The notes: a model not told the origin generated them from the letters alone. Positions 14,879 to 23,982 are shown, counted from the first letter of the stretch. The stretch is 29,376 nt of DNA from an uncultured Desulfovibrio sp. (GCF_949282365.1 NZ_CASDOY010000023.1:1-29376), one strand, 5' to 3'. Made by a program: numbers and translations.

Positions 14879-15922
14879 ATGGATTTGATGACTGTACTGG
14901 AAAGCCTGGTTACAGACCTGGAAGCGGGTCTTGACCGGGCTTCTTCGTTGGATGAACTGGAAGAACTGCGGGTGGACTTTCTGGGCCGCAAGGGCAAACT
15001 GGCCCAGGCCATGAGCTCCATGGCCAAGCTGCCCCCCGCGGAGCGCCCCGCCGTGGGCCAGAAGGCCAACAGCGTCAAGGAGCGCCTCACCGCCCTGTTC
15101 GACGCCCGCAAGACCGCCCTCGAAGCGGCCCGCGAAGCCGAGGCCCTCAAGCGCTTCGACCCCTCCGTGCCCGGTCGCGCCCCCTGGCGCGGCTCCCTGC
15201 ACCCCACCACCCTGGTGATGGAAGAGATCTGCGCCATCTTCAGCAAGCTGGGCTTCGACATCGCTTCCGGCCCGGAAGTGGAAAACGACTTCTACAATTT
15301 CGAATCCCTCAACATGCCGCCGGAACACCCCGCCCGCGACATGCAGGACACCCTCTACATCACCGAGCGCGTGCTCATGCGCACCCACACCTCGCCCGTG
15401 CAGGTGCGCACCATGCTGGGCCGCAAGCCCCCCCTGGCCATCGTGGCCCCCGGCAAGGTCTACCGCCGCGACTCCGACCTGACCCACACGCCCATGTTCC
15501 ATCAGGTGGAAGGCCTGGTGGTGGGCCAGGACATCAGCATGGCCCATCTGCGCGGCACCCTGACCGCCTTCGTGCGCTCCGTCTTCGGCGGCCATACCGA
15601 AGTGCGCTTCCGCCCCAGCTTCTTCCCCTTCACGGAACCTTCCGCCGAAGTGGACATCAGCTGCTGCATGTGCGGCGGCAAGGGCCACATCGACGGCGAG
15701 CCCTGCCGCGTGTGCAAGACCACCGGCTGGGTGGAGATCCTGGGCTGCGGCATGGTGGACCCCGCCGTCTACGCCGCCGTGGGCTATCCCGCCGACGTGA
15801 GCGGCTTCGCCTTCGGCCTGGGCGTGGAACGTGTGGCCATGCTCAAGTACGGCATCGGCGACCTGCGCATGTTCTTCGAGAACGACGTGCGCTTCCTCGG
15901 CCAGTTCGGCCTGCACGCCTAG
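14879..15922 (+). CDS. pheS: Phenylalanyl-tRNA synthetase alpha subunit
   Basis: The 347-residue alpha subunit forms an (alpha-beta)2 enzyme with PheT and holds the catalytic site for charging tRNA-Phe. An N-terminal coiled-coil (about 1-85) is followed by the class II core: GRAPWRGSLHPTT, motif 1, motif 2 (VYRRDSDLTHTPMFHQVEGLVV), the Cys-rich insertion CCMCGGKGHI-CRVCKTTGW common in bacterial PheS, and motif 3 (FAFGLGVERVAMLKYGI). The start at ATG 14879 matches the family length; the frame is open to GTG 14657 but that part overlaps the terminator. The ribosome binding site is weak, and ATG 14888 is a possible alternative. Confidence 0.95.
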   Translation: MDLMTVLESLVTDLEAGLDRASSLDELEELRVDFLGRKGKLAQAMSSMAKLPPAERPAVGQKANSVKERLTALFDARKTALEAAREAEALKRFDPSVPGRAPWRGSLHPTTLVMEEICAIFSKLGFDIASGPEVENDFYNFESLNMPPEHPARDMQDTLYITERVLMRTHTSPVQVRTMLGRKPPLAIVAPGKVYRRDSDLTHTPMFHQVEGLVVGQDISMAHLRGTLTAFVRSVFGGHTEVRFRPSFFPFTEPSAEVDISCCMCGGKGHIDGEPCRVCKTTGWVEILGCGMVDPAVYAAVGYPADVSGFAFGLGVERVAMLKYGIGDLRMFFENDVRFLGQFGLHA

Positions 15923-15923
15923 G

Positions 15924-16313
15924 GTGGCCGCCGTGCGCCTGTCCGCTGCCCGCCGCCTCGTCCTGCCGCTCCTGCTGGCCCTGCTCTGCGCCGCCGCCAG
16001 CGCCTCGCTGGACGCCGCGGACGCCCGCGCCGCCTCTGCCCTGAGCCCCCGGCACAGCGGCCTGGAGCCGCCCGGCGGGCCCAAGCCCATCGAGGGCCTG
16101 CCCGCCATGGGCAACGCCGGCAACACCACCGAGCGCGGCATGGGCTATACCGATGCCTACGGCCGCCCGCTCAAGGATCTCGGCCCCGAGGAAGTGAAAC
16201 CGCGCGTGCGTCCCCGCGGCGGCGCCTACGGCACCTACGGGCGCAAACAGAGCCGCCCCCTGCCGGACCCCGACGCCGGCCAGCCCGGCACCCCGGCCTG
16301 GGATTTCAACTGA
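15924..16313 (+). CDS. Small exported protein of unknown function between pheS and pheT
   Basis: The 129-residue product begins with GTG 15924, one base after the pheS stop codon (GTG 15933 is an alternative). It has an N-terminal signal peptide: Arg-rich start, hydrophobic LVLPLLLALLCAAASA, then small residues before a probable cleavage site. The mature part is about 95 residues, rich in Pro, Gly and Arg, with low-complexity segments such as PRVRPRGGAYGTYGRK, and no recognisable domain. It is an unusual insertion in the normally tight pheST pair, and shares their transcript. The function is unknown. A spurious frame is possible, but the signal peptide and close fit argue for a real gene. Confidence 0.65.
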   Translation: MAAVRLSAARRLVLPLLLALLCAAASASLDAADARAASALSPRHSGLEPPGGPKPIEGLPAMGNAGNTTERGMGYTDAYGRPLKDLGPEEVKPRVRPRGGAYGTYGRKQSRPLPDPDAGQPGTPAWDFN

Positions 16314-16354
16314 ATCAACTGCTAACCGGCCCTGCGGGGCCAGTGAGATGACAT

Positions 16355-18757
16355 ATGCTGCTTTCTCTTTCGTGGCTGCGCGAATTCGTCCCGTATGAAG
16401 GCACGGCACAGGAGCTGGGCGACCGGCTGACCATGCTGGGCCTGGAACTGGAAGAACTCGTGCGCCCCTATGACGCCATCGCCCCCATCGTGGTGGGTCA
16501 TGTGGTGGAATGCGTCGATCATCCCGAATCCGACCACCTGCACATCTGCAAGGTGGACGCCGGACAGGGCGAACTCCTGGACATCGTCTGCGGCGCGCCC
16601 AACGTGGCCGCCGGACAGAAAGTGCCCGTGGCCCTGGTGGGCACCACCATGCCCGGCGGTCTGGTCATCAAGAAGGCCAAACTGCGCGGCGCGCCCTCCT
16701 GCGGCATGATCTGTTCCGAACGCGAACTGGGCCTCACCGACGACCACAGCGGCATCATGGTGCTGCCCGACAGCGCCGTGCCCGGCGCCCGTCTGGTGGA
16801 TACCCTGGACCTGGACCTGGACGTGCTGGACATCTCCATCACGCCCAACCGCGCGGACTGCCTCTCCGTGCTGGGCCTGGCCCGCGAGACCGCCCTGGCC
16901 TTCGACCTGCCCCTGACCATCCCCGAGCTGCCCCTGAGCGAAGACGGCCCGGCCCGCGACCTGCCCCCGGTGGAGATCAGCGATCCCGAGCTGTGCAACC
17001 TCTACGCCGGGCGCGTCATCACGGGCATCAAGATCGCGCCCTCGCCCATGCGCATCCGTCACCGTCTGCATGCCGTTGGCGTGCGTCCCATCTCCAACAT
17101 CGTGGACGTGACCAACTACATCCTCTTCGAATGCGGCCAGCCCCTGCACTCCTTCGACCTCGACAAGCTCAAGGGCGGACGCATCATCGTCAGCCCCGCC
17201 GCCCAGGGCGAGAAGTTCGTCACCCTGGACGGCCAGGAGCGCACCCTGGACGCCCGCGACCTCTGCATCCGCGACGCCGAGCGCGCCGTGGGCCTGGCCG
17301 GCGTCATGGGCGGCCTGAACACCGAGATCGACGAGAACAGCAGCAACGTCTTCCTGGAAAGCGCTGTCTTCCGTCCCGGCACCATCCGCAAGACCTCGCG
17401 CCGTCTGGGCCTCTCGTCCGAAGCCTCCTACCGCTTCGAACGCGGCATCGACCACAAGCGTTCCATCTGGTCCCTGGACCGCGCCTGCGCCATGATGGTG
17501 GCCGCTGCCGGCGGCAAGGTCTGCCCCGGCTACAGCCTGGCCGAGCCCAAGCCCTTCGTGCCCGTGCAGATCGAGTTCCGTCCCGCCCGCGCCAATGCCC
17601 TGCTGGGCGTGGAACTGGACCGCGACTTCGACGAAAAGGTGCTCTCCGGCATGGGCTGCGCCATCGAGAAGACCAGCGACGACAGCTGGCAGGTCACCCA
17701 GCCCAGCTGGCGCCCCGACCTGACCCGCGAAGCCGACCTCATCGAGGAAGTGGGCCGCGTCCACGGCCTGGACACCATCGCCCCCGAGCTGCCCGCCTTC
17801 CTGCAGGATCTGGGCCGCGCCGGCGAACCCATGTCCACCTTCCAGTTCTGGTCCCGCCTGCGCCACTGGGGCGCCGGCCTGGGCCTCAACGAAGCCGTCA
17901 ACTACAGCTTCGTGGGCCACAAGGATCTGGATCTGCTGGGCCTGCCCGCCGAAGGCCGCATCTCCATCATGAACCCGCTCTCCGCCGAGCAGGACGCCCT
18001 GCGCACCGTGCTGGCCCCCGGCCTGCTGCATGACCTGCGCAACAACCTGGCCCAGGGCGCCGCGGGCGTGCGCCTGTTCGAACTGGCCAATACCTTCACC
18101 GCCGCGCCCAGCGACGACCCCCACGCCACCGGCGCCACCGAGACCGGCATGCTGGGCGTGCTGCTCTACGGCCAGCGCTACGACAGCGCCTGGCCCCATG
18201 CCGAAGCCGACATGGACTACAGCGACCTCAAGGGCGTGGTGGAACATCTGCTGCACTTCCTCGACCTGCCCGCCCCGGCCTGCGCGCTGGACGGGGCCCA
18301 TCCCTACCTGCTGCCCTGCGTGCGCCTGAGCGTGGACGGCACGGACGTGGGCGTCATGGGCCGCGTGCGTCCCGAGATGGCCGACAGCTTCCACGCCCGC
18401 AAGGACGTCTGGCTGGCCGAGCTCGACCTCGACGTGCTGCGCCGCCTGCATGACGCCGTGCAGGTGCGCTTCCAGAGCCTGCCCGTCTACCCGCCGGTGC
18501 GCCGCGACATCACCGTGGCCGCGCCCGTGGGCGTGACCGTGGACCACATCCTGGGCCAGATCATGGCCCAGAAGCAGCCCCTGCTGGAAGACGCCGTGCT
18601 GGTGGACAGCTTCAGCCCCCAGGGCAGCGACGAACGCAACCTGACTTTCCGCCTGACCTTCCGCCATGCCGAGCGTACCCTCAAGGACGCGGAAGTGGAC
18701 AAAGTGCGGGAAAAGGTGGCACAATCCCTGGTGCAGACGCTGGGTGTGCGCATCTAG
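16355..18757 (+). CDS. pheT: Phenylalanyl-tRNA synthetase beta subunit
   Basis: The 800-residue beta subunit handles tRNA binding and editing of mischarged tyrosine. Domains in order are an N-terminal segment (LLSLSWLREFVP), the EMAP-like tRNA-binding domain (about 40-155), B3/4 editing domain (about 210-390), B5 domain (about 400-475), a degenerate catalytic core, and the C-terminal ferredoxin-fold anticodon-binding domain (about 705-800, beginning SLPVYPPVRRDITV). Length is normal for bacteria. ATG 16355 is the family start, with only a weak ribosome binding site. It is separated from pheS by the small exported gene. Confidence 0.96.
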   Translation: MLLSLSWLREFVPYEGTAQELGDRLTMLGLELEELVRPYDAIAPIVVGHVVECVDHPESDHLHICKVDAGQGELLDIVCGAPNVAAGQKVPVALVGTTMPGGLVIKKAKLRGAPSCGMICSERELGLTDDHSGIMVLPDSAVPGARLVDTLDLDLDVLDISITPNRADCLSVLGLARETALAFDLPLTIPELPLSEDGPARDLPPVEISDPELCNLYAGRVITGIKIAPSPMRIRHRLHAVGVRPISNIVDVTNYILFECGQPLHSFDLDKLKGGRIIVSPAAQGEKFVTLDGQERTLDARDLCIRDAERAVGLAGVMGGLNTEIDENSSNVFLESAVFRPGTIRKTSRRLGLSSEASYRFERGIDHKRSIWSLDRACAMMVAAAGGKVCPGYSLAEPKPFVPVQIEFRPARANALLGVELDRDFDEKVLSGMGCAIEKTSDDSWQVTQPSWRPDLTREADLIEEVGRVHGLDTIAPELPAFLQDLGRAGEPMSTFQFWSRLRHWGAGLGLNEAVNYSFVGHKDLDLLGLPAEGRISIMNPLSAEQDALRTVLAPGLLHDLRNNLAQGAAGVRLFELANTFTAAPSDDPHATGATETGMLGVLLYGQRYDSAWPHAEADMDYSDLKGVVEHLLHFLDLPAPACALDGAHPYLLPCVRLSVDGTDVGVMGRVRPEMADSFHARKDVWLAELDLDVLRRLHDAVQVRFQSLPVYPPVRRDITVAAPVGVTVDHILGQIMAQKQPLLEDAVLVDSFSPQGSDERNLTFRLTFRHAERTLKDAEVDKVREKVAQSLVQTLGVRI

Positions 18758-18830
18758 CGGCCTGCCCCTTCCGCCCCCGGGCGAGCCCTGCCGCTCCTGC
18801 CTGCGGCGGAAGCGCTGCTGATACGGTTTT

Positions 18831-18873
18831 CCACGGGCTGCGGTCCCGGATCTTCCGGGGCCGCGGCCCGTGG
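18831..18873 (+). other. 20-bp hairpin between pheT and the merR-type gene
   Basis: Bases 18831-18850 pair with 18854-18873 through 18 Watson-Crick pairs and two T-G wobbles, around a 3-base loop. A second hairpin, ACGGGGC/GCCCCGT, follows at 18882-18899. No T run follows either, so neither is a normal intrinsic terminator. They may separate or stabilise the pheT and merR-rpe-tkt messages. Confidence 0.7.
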
Positions 18874-18924
18874 CGCGGCGTACGGGGCCTCCGCCCCGTG
18901 CGGCCTACCCGCAGGAGAGGGAGC

Positions 18925-19266
18925 ATGACGGAAAAACTCTACAAGATCGGACAAGCCGCCGCACTGCTCAATCTCAACACGTCCGTGCTGCGTTTCTGGG
19001 AAACGGTCTTTCCCCAGCTGGCCCCCCGGCGCACGGAATCGGGCCAGCGTTTCTATACCGAAGAGGACATGGCCCTGCTGCGCCGCATCCAGCAGCTGCT
19101 GCACCAGAAGGGCATGACCATCGAAGGCGCGCGCCGCGTCCTGGACGGCGCCGCCGCTCCAGACGAGGCCCTGCCGGAACGCGCTGTCAGCGGGCGCGAC
19201 CCGGCCCTGATGCTGAAGCTGAAAAACGAGCTGACCGAGCTGCGCCGCGTGCTGGCCGGCCGGTGA
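18925..19266 (+). CDS. MerR-family transcriptional regulator
   Basis: The 113-residue protein has an N-terminal MerR winged-helix domain: YKIGQAAALLNLNTSVLRFWE (helix-turn-helix), PQLAPRRTESGQRFYTEEDMALLRRI (wing) and LLHQKGMTIEGARRVL. A short C-terminal helix (LMLKLKNELTELRRVL) probably forms the dimer coiled coil. There is no long effector domain and no Cys metal site, which places it near the HspR/MlrA-like or phage-type MerR group rather than metal sensors. GGAGAGGGAG precedes ATG 18925. rpe follows after 71 bases, so it may be co-transcribed with rpe and tkt. Its target is unknown. Confidence 0.88.
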   Translation: MTEKLYKIGQAAALLNLNTSVLRFWETVFPQLAPRRTESGQRFYTEEDMALLRRIQQLLHQKGMTIEGARRVLDGAAAPDEALPERAVSGRDPALMLKLKNELTELRRVLAGR

Positions 19267-19337
19267 TCCCCGTCCTGCCGCTCCGGCAGTACGCCGCGGC
19301 GGTCCTGCATGACGGGCAGCGTTCCACAGGATGCCGC

Positions 19338-20069
19338 ATGATCCTTTCGCCTTCCCTGCTTTCCGCCGATTTCTCCCGCCTGGCCGAAGAACTCGCCGCC
19401 CTCGAGGCCGCGGGCATCTCCTGGCTGCATCTGGATGTCATGGACGGGGCCTTCGTGCCCAACATCACCTTCGGCCAGCCCGTCATCAAGAGCCTGCGCC
19501 GCTGCAGCGAAAAACTGTTCTTCGACGTCCACCTCATGATCGAGGACCCCGCCCGCTATCTGGCCTCCTTCCGCGACGCCGGGGCCGACATGCTGGTCAT
19601 CCACGCCGAGACCGACCGCCATCCCCAGCGCACCCTCAGCGAGATCCGCCGCCTGGGCATGAAGGCCGGCCTGGCCTTCAATCCCGGCACCGATCCGGCC
19701 CCCCTGCGCTGGCTGGCCCCCGACCTGGACATGGTGCTGGTCATGAGCGTCAACCCCGGCTTCTCCGGCCAGAGATTCATCCCCCAGAGCGTCGCCAAGA
19801 TCAGCGCCGCCCGCGCCCTGCTCGACGAGGCCGGGGCCGGGCATGTGCTCATCCAGGTGGACGGCGGCGCCTGTCCCGAGAACACCGCGCAGCTGGTGGC
19901 CGCCGGGGCCGACGTGCTGGTCTCCGGCTCGGCCTTCTTCAACCATCCGCCCTACGCTGCCTGCCATCAGAGATTTCTGTCAGCCGCCCGGACAGCGGCG
20001 GACAGTGCCCACCTTGCCCGTTGCACTGCGGCCGCCCAGTGGCAGCCCGGCCGCGCCCTGAAAAAATAA
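19338..20069 (+). CDS. rpe: Ribulose-phosphate 3-epimerase
   Basis: The 243-residue TIM-barrel enzyme interconverts ribulose 5-phosphate and xylulose 5-phosphate in the pentose phosphate pathway. Metal-binding and catalytic motifs are present: SPSLLSADFSRL, WLHLDVMDGAFVPNITFG, FDVHLMIEDP, LVMSVNPGFSGQRF and IQVDGGACPENTAQL, ending with the phosphate-binding GSAFF. A C-terminal tail of about 20 residues after the barrel is longer than usual. The start at ATG 19338 gives MILSPSLLSADF, the standard N-terminus, with AGGATG upstream. tkt begins 19 bases after the stop codon, so the two are co-transcribed. Confidence 0.95.
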   Translation: MILSPSLLSADFSRLAEELAALEAAGISWLHLDVMDGAFVPNITFGQPVIKSLRRCSEKLFFDVHLMIEDPARYLASFRDAGADMLVIHAETDRHPQRTLSEIRRLGMKAGLAFNPGTDPAPLRWLAPDLDMVLVMSVNPGFSGQRFIPQSVAKISAARALLDEAGAGHVLIQVDGGACPENTAQLVAAGADVLVSGSAFFNHPPYAACHQRFLSAARTAADSAHLARCTAAAQWQPGRALKK

Positions 20070-20088
20070 CTCAACAAAGGACCGCATC

Positions 20089-22083
20089 ATGCCTACCCGC
20101 AGACAGTGTGCCAACGCCATCCGCGCCCTTGCCATCGACGCCATCGAGAAGTCCCGTTCCGGCCATCCCGGCGCGCCCCTGGGCATGGCCGACATGGCCG
20201 AAGCCCTCTGGCGTCACGGTTTCAAGCACAATCCCGCTGATCCCGGCTGGATGGATCGTGACCGCTTCGTGCTGTCCAACGGCCATGCCTCCATGCTGCT
20301 CTATGCCGTGCTGCACCTCACCGGCTATGACCTGAGCATGGACGACATCCGCAATTTCCGCCAGCTGGGCTCCCGCACTCCCGGCCATCCCGAATGCGAC
20401 GTGACCCCCGGCGTGGAAATGACCACCGGTCCTCTGGGGCAGGGCATCTCGTCCGCCGTGGGCATGGCCCTGGCCGAAAAGATGCTGGCCGCCCGCTTCA
20501 ATACGCCCGAACATACGGTCATCGACCACCACACCTACGTCTTCCTGGGCGACGGCTGCCTGATGGAAGGCGTGTCCCACGAGGCCTGCTCCCTGGCCGG
20601 CGTCTGGGGCCTGGGCAAGCTCATCGCCCTCTATGACTCCAACGGCATCTCCATCGACGGCAAGATCGACGGCTGGTTCAGCGAAGACGTGGCCGCCCGC
20701 TACAAGGCCTACGGCTGGCAGGTCATCGGCCCCGTGGACGGTCACGACGCCGACGCCCTGGACGCCGCCCTGGCCGAGGCCCGCGCCGATACGGCCCGCC
20801 CCAGCCTCATCATCTGCAAGACCCACATCGGCTTCGGCTCCTCCAAGGCCGATTCCGCCGCCTGTCACGGCTCGCCCCTGGGCGTGGACGTGGCCGCCGC
20901 CACCTGCGACGCCCTGGACTGGCACCAGCCCCCCTTCACCGTGCCCGACGACATCGCCGCCGCCTGGGACGCCCGCGAAGCCGGCAAACAGGCCGAAGCC
21001 GCATGGCAGGCCCGCTTCGACGCCTACCGCGCCGCCTGTCCCGAACTGGCCGCCGAGCTGGAACGCCGCATGAAGGGCGAGCTGCCCGCCGACTGGGCCG
21101 GCATCGCCGCCGCCATGATCAAAAAGGCCGCGGACGCCGGCGAGAGCATCGCCACCCGCGTGGCCTCCAAAAAGGCCCTGGAAGAGCTGGTGGGCAGGCT
21201 GCCCGAGATGCTGGGCGGCTCCGCCGACCTGACCGGCTCCGTGGGCACCAAGACCAGCCATTCCGTGGACTTCGATCCCGCCACCTGCAGCGGCAACTAT
21301 CTGGCCTACGGCGTGCGCGAATTCGGCATGAGCGCCATCATGAACGGCCTGGCCCTGCACGGCGGCTTCATCCCCTACGCCGGGACCTTCATGGTCTTCT
21401 CGGACTACGCCAAGAACGCCCTGCGTCTGGCGGCCCTGATGGGCACCCGCGCGGTCTGGGTCTTCACCCACGATTCCATCGGCGTGGGCGAGGACGGCCC
21501 CACCCACCAGCCCATCGAACAGGTGCCCGGCCTGCGCCTCATGCCCGGCCTGGACGTCTGGCGGCCCTGCGACACCGTGGAGACCGCCGTGGCCTGGCAG
21601 TGCGCCCTGGAGAACGCCCACCGGCCCACCTGCCTCTCGCTCTCGCGCCAGAACCTGCCCTTCGTCAGCCGCGACGAGGCCCAGGTGCAGGCCATCGCCC
21701 GCGGCGGCTATGTGCTGCGCGACTGCGACGGTACCCCCGAGCTCATCCTCCTGGCCACCGGCTCCGAAGTGGGCATCACCCTTGAGGCAGCCGCGACCCT
21801 GAGTGCCGAAGGCCGCAAGGTGCGCGTGGTCTCCATGCCCTGCTGCGAACGCTTCGACGCCCAGGATGCCGCCTACCGCGAAAGCGTGCTGCCCGCCGCC
21901 GTGCGCGCCCGCGTGGCCGTGGAAGCCGCTGCCGCCGACTACTGGCGCAAATATGTGGGCCTCGACGGTGCCGTGCTCGGCATGACCGGCTTCGGCGCTT
22001 CCGCTCCGGGCAAGGCCCTGGCCGAGCACTTCGGCTTCACGGCCGCCCATCTGGCCGACATGGCCCGCCGGCTGCTGGGGTAG
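20089..22083 (+). CDS. tkt: Transketolase
   Basis: The 664-residue thiamine-diphosphate enzyme moves two-carbon units between sugar phosphates and uses xylulose 5-phosphate made by Rpe next door. The N-terminal ThDP domain contains the GDG motif at 154-156 (FLGDGCLMEGVSHEA), the middle domain holds the catalytic Glu411 (YGVREFGMSAIMNG), and the C-terminal domain is complete. Length and Glu411 numbering agree with E. coli TktA. AAAGGA lies upstream of ATG 20089. A long structured spacer follows. Confidence 0.97.
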   Translation: MPTRRQCANAIRALAIDAIEKSRSGHPGAPLGMADMAEALWRHGFKHNPADPGWMDRDRFVLSNGHASMLLYAVLHLTGYDLSMDDIRNFRQLGSRTPGHPECDVTPGVEMTTGPLGQGISSAVGMALAEKMLAARFNTPEHTVIDHHTYVFLGDGCLMEGVSHEACSLAGVWGLGKLIALYDSNGISIDGKIDGWFSEDVAARYKAYGWQVIGPVDGHDADALDAALAEARADTARPSLIICKTHIGFGSSKADSAACHGSPLGVDVAAATCDALDWHQPPFTVPDDIAAAWDAREAGKQAEAAWQARFDAYRAACPELAAELERRMKGELPADWAGIAAAMIKKAADAGESIATRVASKKALEELVGRLPEMLGGSADLTGSVGTKTSHSVDFDPATCSGNYLAYGVREFGMSAIMNGLALHGGFIPYAGTFMVFSDYAKNALRLAALMGTRAVWVFTHDSIGVGEDGPTHQPIEQVPGLRLMPGLDVWRPCDTVETAVAWQCALENAHRPTCLSLSRQNLPFVSRDEAQVQAIARGGYVLRDCDGTPELILLATGSEVGITLEAAATLSAEGRKVRVVSMPCCERFDAQDAAYRESVLPAAVRARVAVEAAAADYWRKYVGLDGAVLGMTGFGASAPGKALAEHFGFTAAHLADMARRLLG

Positions 22084-22105
22084 GCTCAGGACGCATTACG
22101 TTTTG

Positions 22106-22223
22106 TTTTGAGGGGAAGAAAGCCCTTCGCCGTCGATGCCTGCAAGGCCTTACGGCCTGACAGGCACGGCCCGGCGGGCCGTCCTTTGGGTCGCTGCTTG
22201 CGGCAAAAAGGGGCCCCCTCAAA
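22106..22223. repeat. Multi-branched palindromic element after tkt
   Basis: The ends TTTGAGGGG (22107-22115) and CCCCTCAAA (22215-22223) are perfect 9-bp reverse complements about 100 bases apart. Inside them GCCCTT...GCCG can pair with CGGC...AAGGGGC. Enclosed are two hairpins: GCCTG..AGGCC/GGCCT..CAGGC (about 22138-22165) and ACGGCCC/GGGCCGT (about 22166-22183). This nested pattern looks like a dispersed palindromic element or a structured RNA; I cannot assign it to a named family. Confidence 0.65.
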
Positions 22224-22255
22224 CGCCCTCCCTTAAAACCCGCGCATGAAAATAT

Positions 22256-22300
22256 GGCCCGGGACCGCAGGATGCCACATCCCCAGGTCCCGGGCCTTTT
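22256..22300 (+). terminator. Terminator of the rpe-tkt transcript
   Basis: GGCCCGGGACC (22256-22266) pairs perfectly with GGTCCCGGGCC (22286-22296), with inner pairing GGATG/CATCC, followed by T4. Confidence 0.88.
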
Positions 22301-22737
22301 GCGTCCTGTCCTGAGAAGATGGATACGACGGCGGGGCGCGCGGATGGGACCGGGCCGCCGCGGACATTCCGGCCAGCCAATGGCAGGCCGAACATGGCTC
22401 CTCTTGCCGGGGCCCGTCACACAGGGCGAACAGACGCCCCCTGCGTGACATCGCAGCGATACCGTCCTTCCCGTCCAGAGGCGGGACAGCGGCTGCCGGA
22501 GCCGCTCCCGCCAGAAGATACCGGGCAGCCGGCGATGATCTTGCCCGGAAGGGTATACTCCTGACCTTGAGGGCCGGCCTCTGGCCGTCTTGTAGATCAC
22601 GGCCATGCGCACGGCATCCCCCTGACCTCCGGGGCCGGGCTGGACTTTCCCGCCCGGGGAACATATCTTTTTGACAAACCGGACGCCGTATCCCGGCCCT
22701 TCCCGGTGATCCCTTCCCTGACAAAAAGGAGGCAGAC

Positions 22738-23910
22738 ATGCCCATCAAACTGTTGCAGGACATGGAGTGCAGCGGCAAGACCGTTGTCATCCGCCAGGAT
22801 CTCAATGTGCCCATGAAGGATGGCCGCATCACCAACGACAAGCGCATCCGCGCGGCCCTGCCCGGCATCACCATGGCGCTGGACAAGGGCGCGGGCGTCA
22901 TCCTGCTTTCCCACCTGGGCCGCCCCACCGAGGGCGTGGTGGAGGAAAAATTCTCCCTGGCCCCGGTGGCCGCCCATCTCTCCGGCCTGCTGGGCCGCCC
23001 CGTGAAGCTGGCCGCCGACCTCGCTGACGCCAAGGCCGCTCCCGGCGAAGTGGTGCTGCTGGAAAACATCCGCTTCTTCAAGGGCGAAAAAAAGAACGAT
23101 CCCGAACTGGCCGCCAAACTGGCCGCCCTGGGCGACATCTACGTCATGGATGCCTTCGGGGCCGCCCATCGCGCCCATGCCTCCACGGAAGGCGCCGTGC
23201 GCGCCGCCAAGGTGGGCTGCGCCGGCCCTCTCATGCACGCCGAGCTGGAAGCCTTCGCCAAGGTGCTGGACGCTCCCGCCCGCCCGCTGATGGCCATCAT
23301 CGGCGGTTCCAAGGTCTCCACCAAGCTGGGCCTGCTGGACAACCTGCTGGGCAAGGTGGACACCCTCATCGTGGGCGGCGGCATCGCCAATACCTTCCTG
23401 GCCGCTGCCGGCTACGGCGTGGGCACCTCCCTTTATGAACCCGAACTGGTGGAAGACGCCAAAAAGGTCATGGCCAAGGCCCGGGAACTGGGCAAGACCC
23501 TGCCCCTGCCCGTGGATGTGGTCACGGCCAGGGAACTGGCCCCGGGCCAGACCGCCACGGTCTGCGACGTGGACAAGGTGCCTGCCGACCAGATGATCCT
23601 GGACGTGGGCCCCAGGACCGTGGAACTTTACGCCGGTCTGCTGCAGAAGGCCGCCACCGTGGTCTGGAACGGCCCCGTGGGCGCTTTCGAGACCGAGCCC
23701 TTCGGCGCGGGCACCAAGGCCCTGGCCGAAGCCCTGGCCGCTTCCCCGGCCTTCGTGGTGGTGGGCGGCGGCGACTCCGTGGCCGCTGTGGAAGGCTACG
23801 GCCTGGCCGACAAGATGGGCTACATCTCCACCGGCGGCGGCGCCTCCCTGGAACTGCTGGAAGGCAAGCTCCTGCCCTCCGTGGCGGCCCTGCAGGATCG
23901 CGGCGCGTAA
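22738..23910 (+). CDS. pgk: Phosphoglycerate kinase
   Basis: The 390-residue two-lobed enzyme interconverts 1,3-bisphosphoglycerate plus ADP with 3-phosphoglycerate plus ATP. The N-terminal substrate lobe shows VIRQDLNVPM, SHLGRP and VLLENIRFF; the hinge and C-terminal nucleotide lobe show IIGGSKVSTKLGLL, VWNGPVGAFE and VVVGGGDSVAAV, ending with YISTGGGASLELLEG. Length is standard. AAAGGAGG precedes ATG 22738. It is a single-gene unit closed by a terminator, with its promoter probably in the preceding 100 bases. Confidence 0.97.
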   Translation: MPIKLLQDMECSGKTVVIRQDLNVPMKDGRITNDKRIRAALPGITMALDKGAGVILLSHLGRPTEGVVEEKFSLAPVAAHLSGLLGRPVKLAADLADAKAAPGEVVLLENIRFFKGEKKNDPELAAKLAALGDIYVMDAFGAAHRAHASTEGAVRAAKVGCAGPLMHAELEAFAKVLDAPARPLMAIIGGSKVSTKLGLLDNLLGKVDTLIVGGGIANTFLAAAGYGVGTSLYEPELVEDAKKVMAKARELGKTLPLPVDVVTARELAPGQTATVCDVDKVPADQMILDVGPRTVELYAGLLQKAATVVWNGPVGAFETEPFGAGTKALAEALAASPAFVVVGGGDSVAAVEGYGLADKMGYISTGGGASLELLEGKLLPSVAALQDRGA

Positions 23911-23982
23911 GCCAAAACCGGCCGGACCATGCCCGTGCGGCGCCCCTTTGCGGCCGGGCAGGTCCCGGACTGCGGACAATAC

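Larger units (their letters stand above)
22084..22737. other. 654-base non-coding spacer between tkt and pgk
   Basis: No credible gene is present. It contains the folded element 22106-22223 and the terminator 22256-22300 (listed separately). From 22301 to about 22640 I see only GC-rich sequence with random-looking frames. A weak promoter for pgk could be TGGACT (22641-22646) and TATCTT (22664-22669), 17 bases apart. TTGACA at 22671-22676 has no -10 box at proper distance. Confidence 0.5.

Noticed and set aside
16322..18724. 800-residue open frame antisense to pheT
   Set aside because: A shadow of pheT on the opposite strand with His/Gly/Ala/Val-rich composition and no domain.
20071..22050. 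659-residue open frame antisense to tkt
   Set aside because: Same kind of shadow; transketolase on the plus strand is unambiguous.
22671..22676. TTGACA as the -35 box of a pgk promoter
   Set aside because: The nearest -10-like sequence (TATCCC) is only 12 bases away, which is too close.
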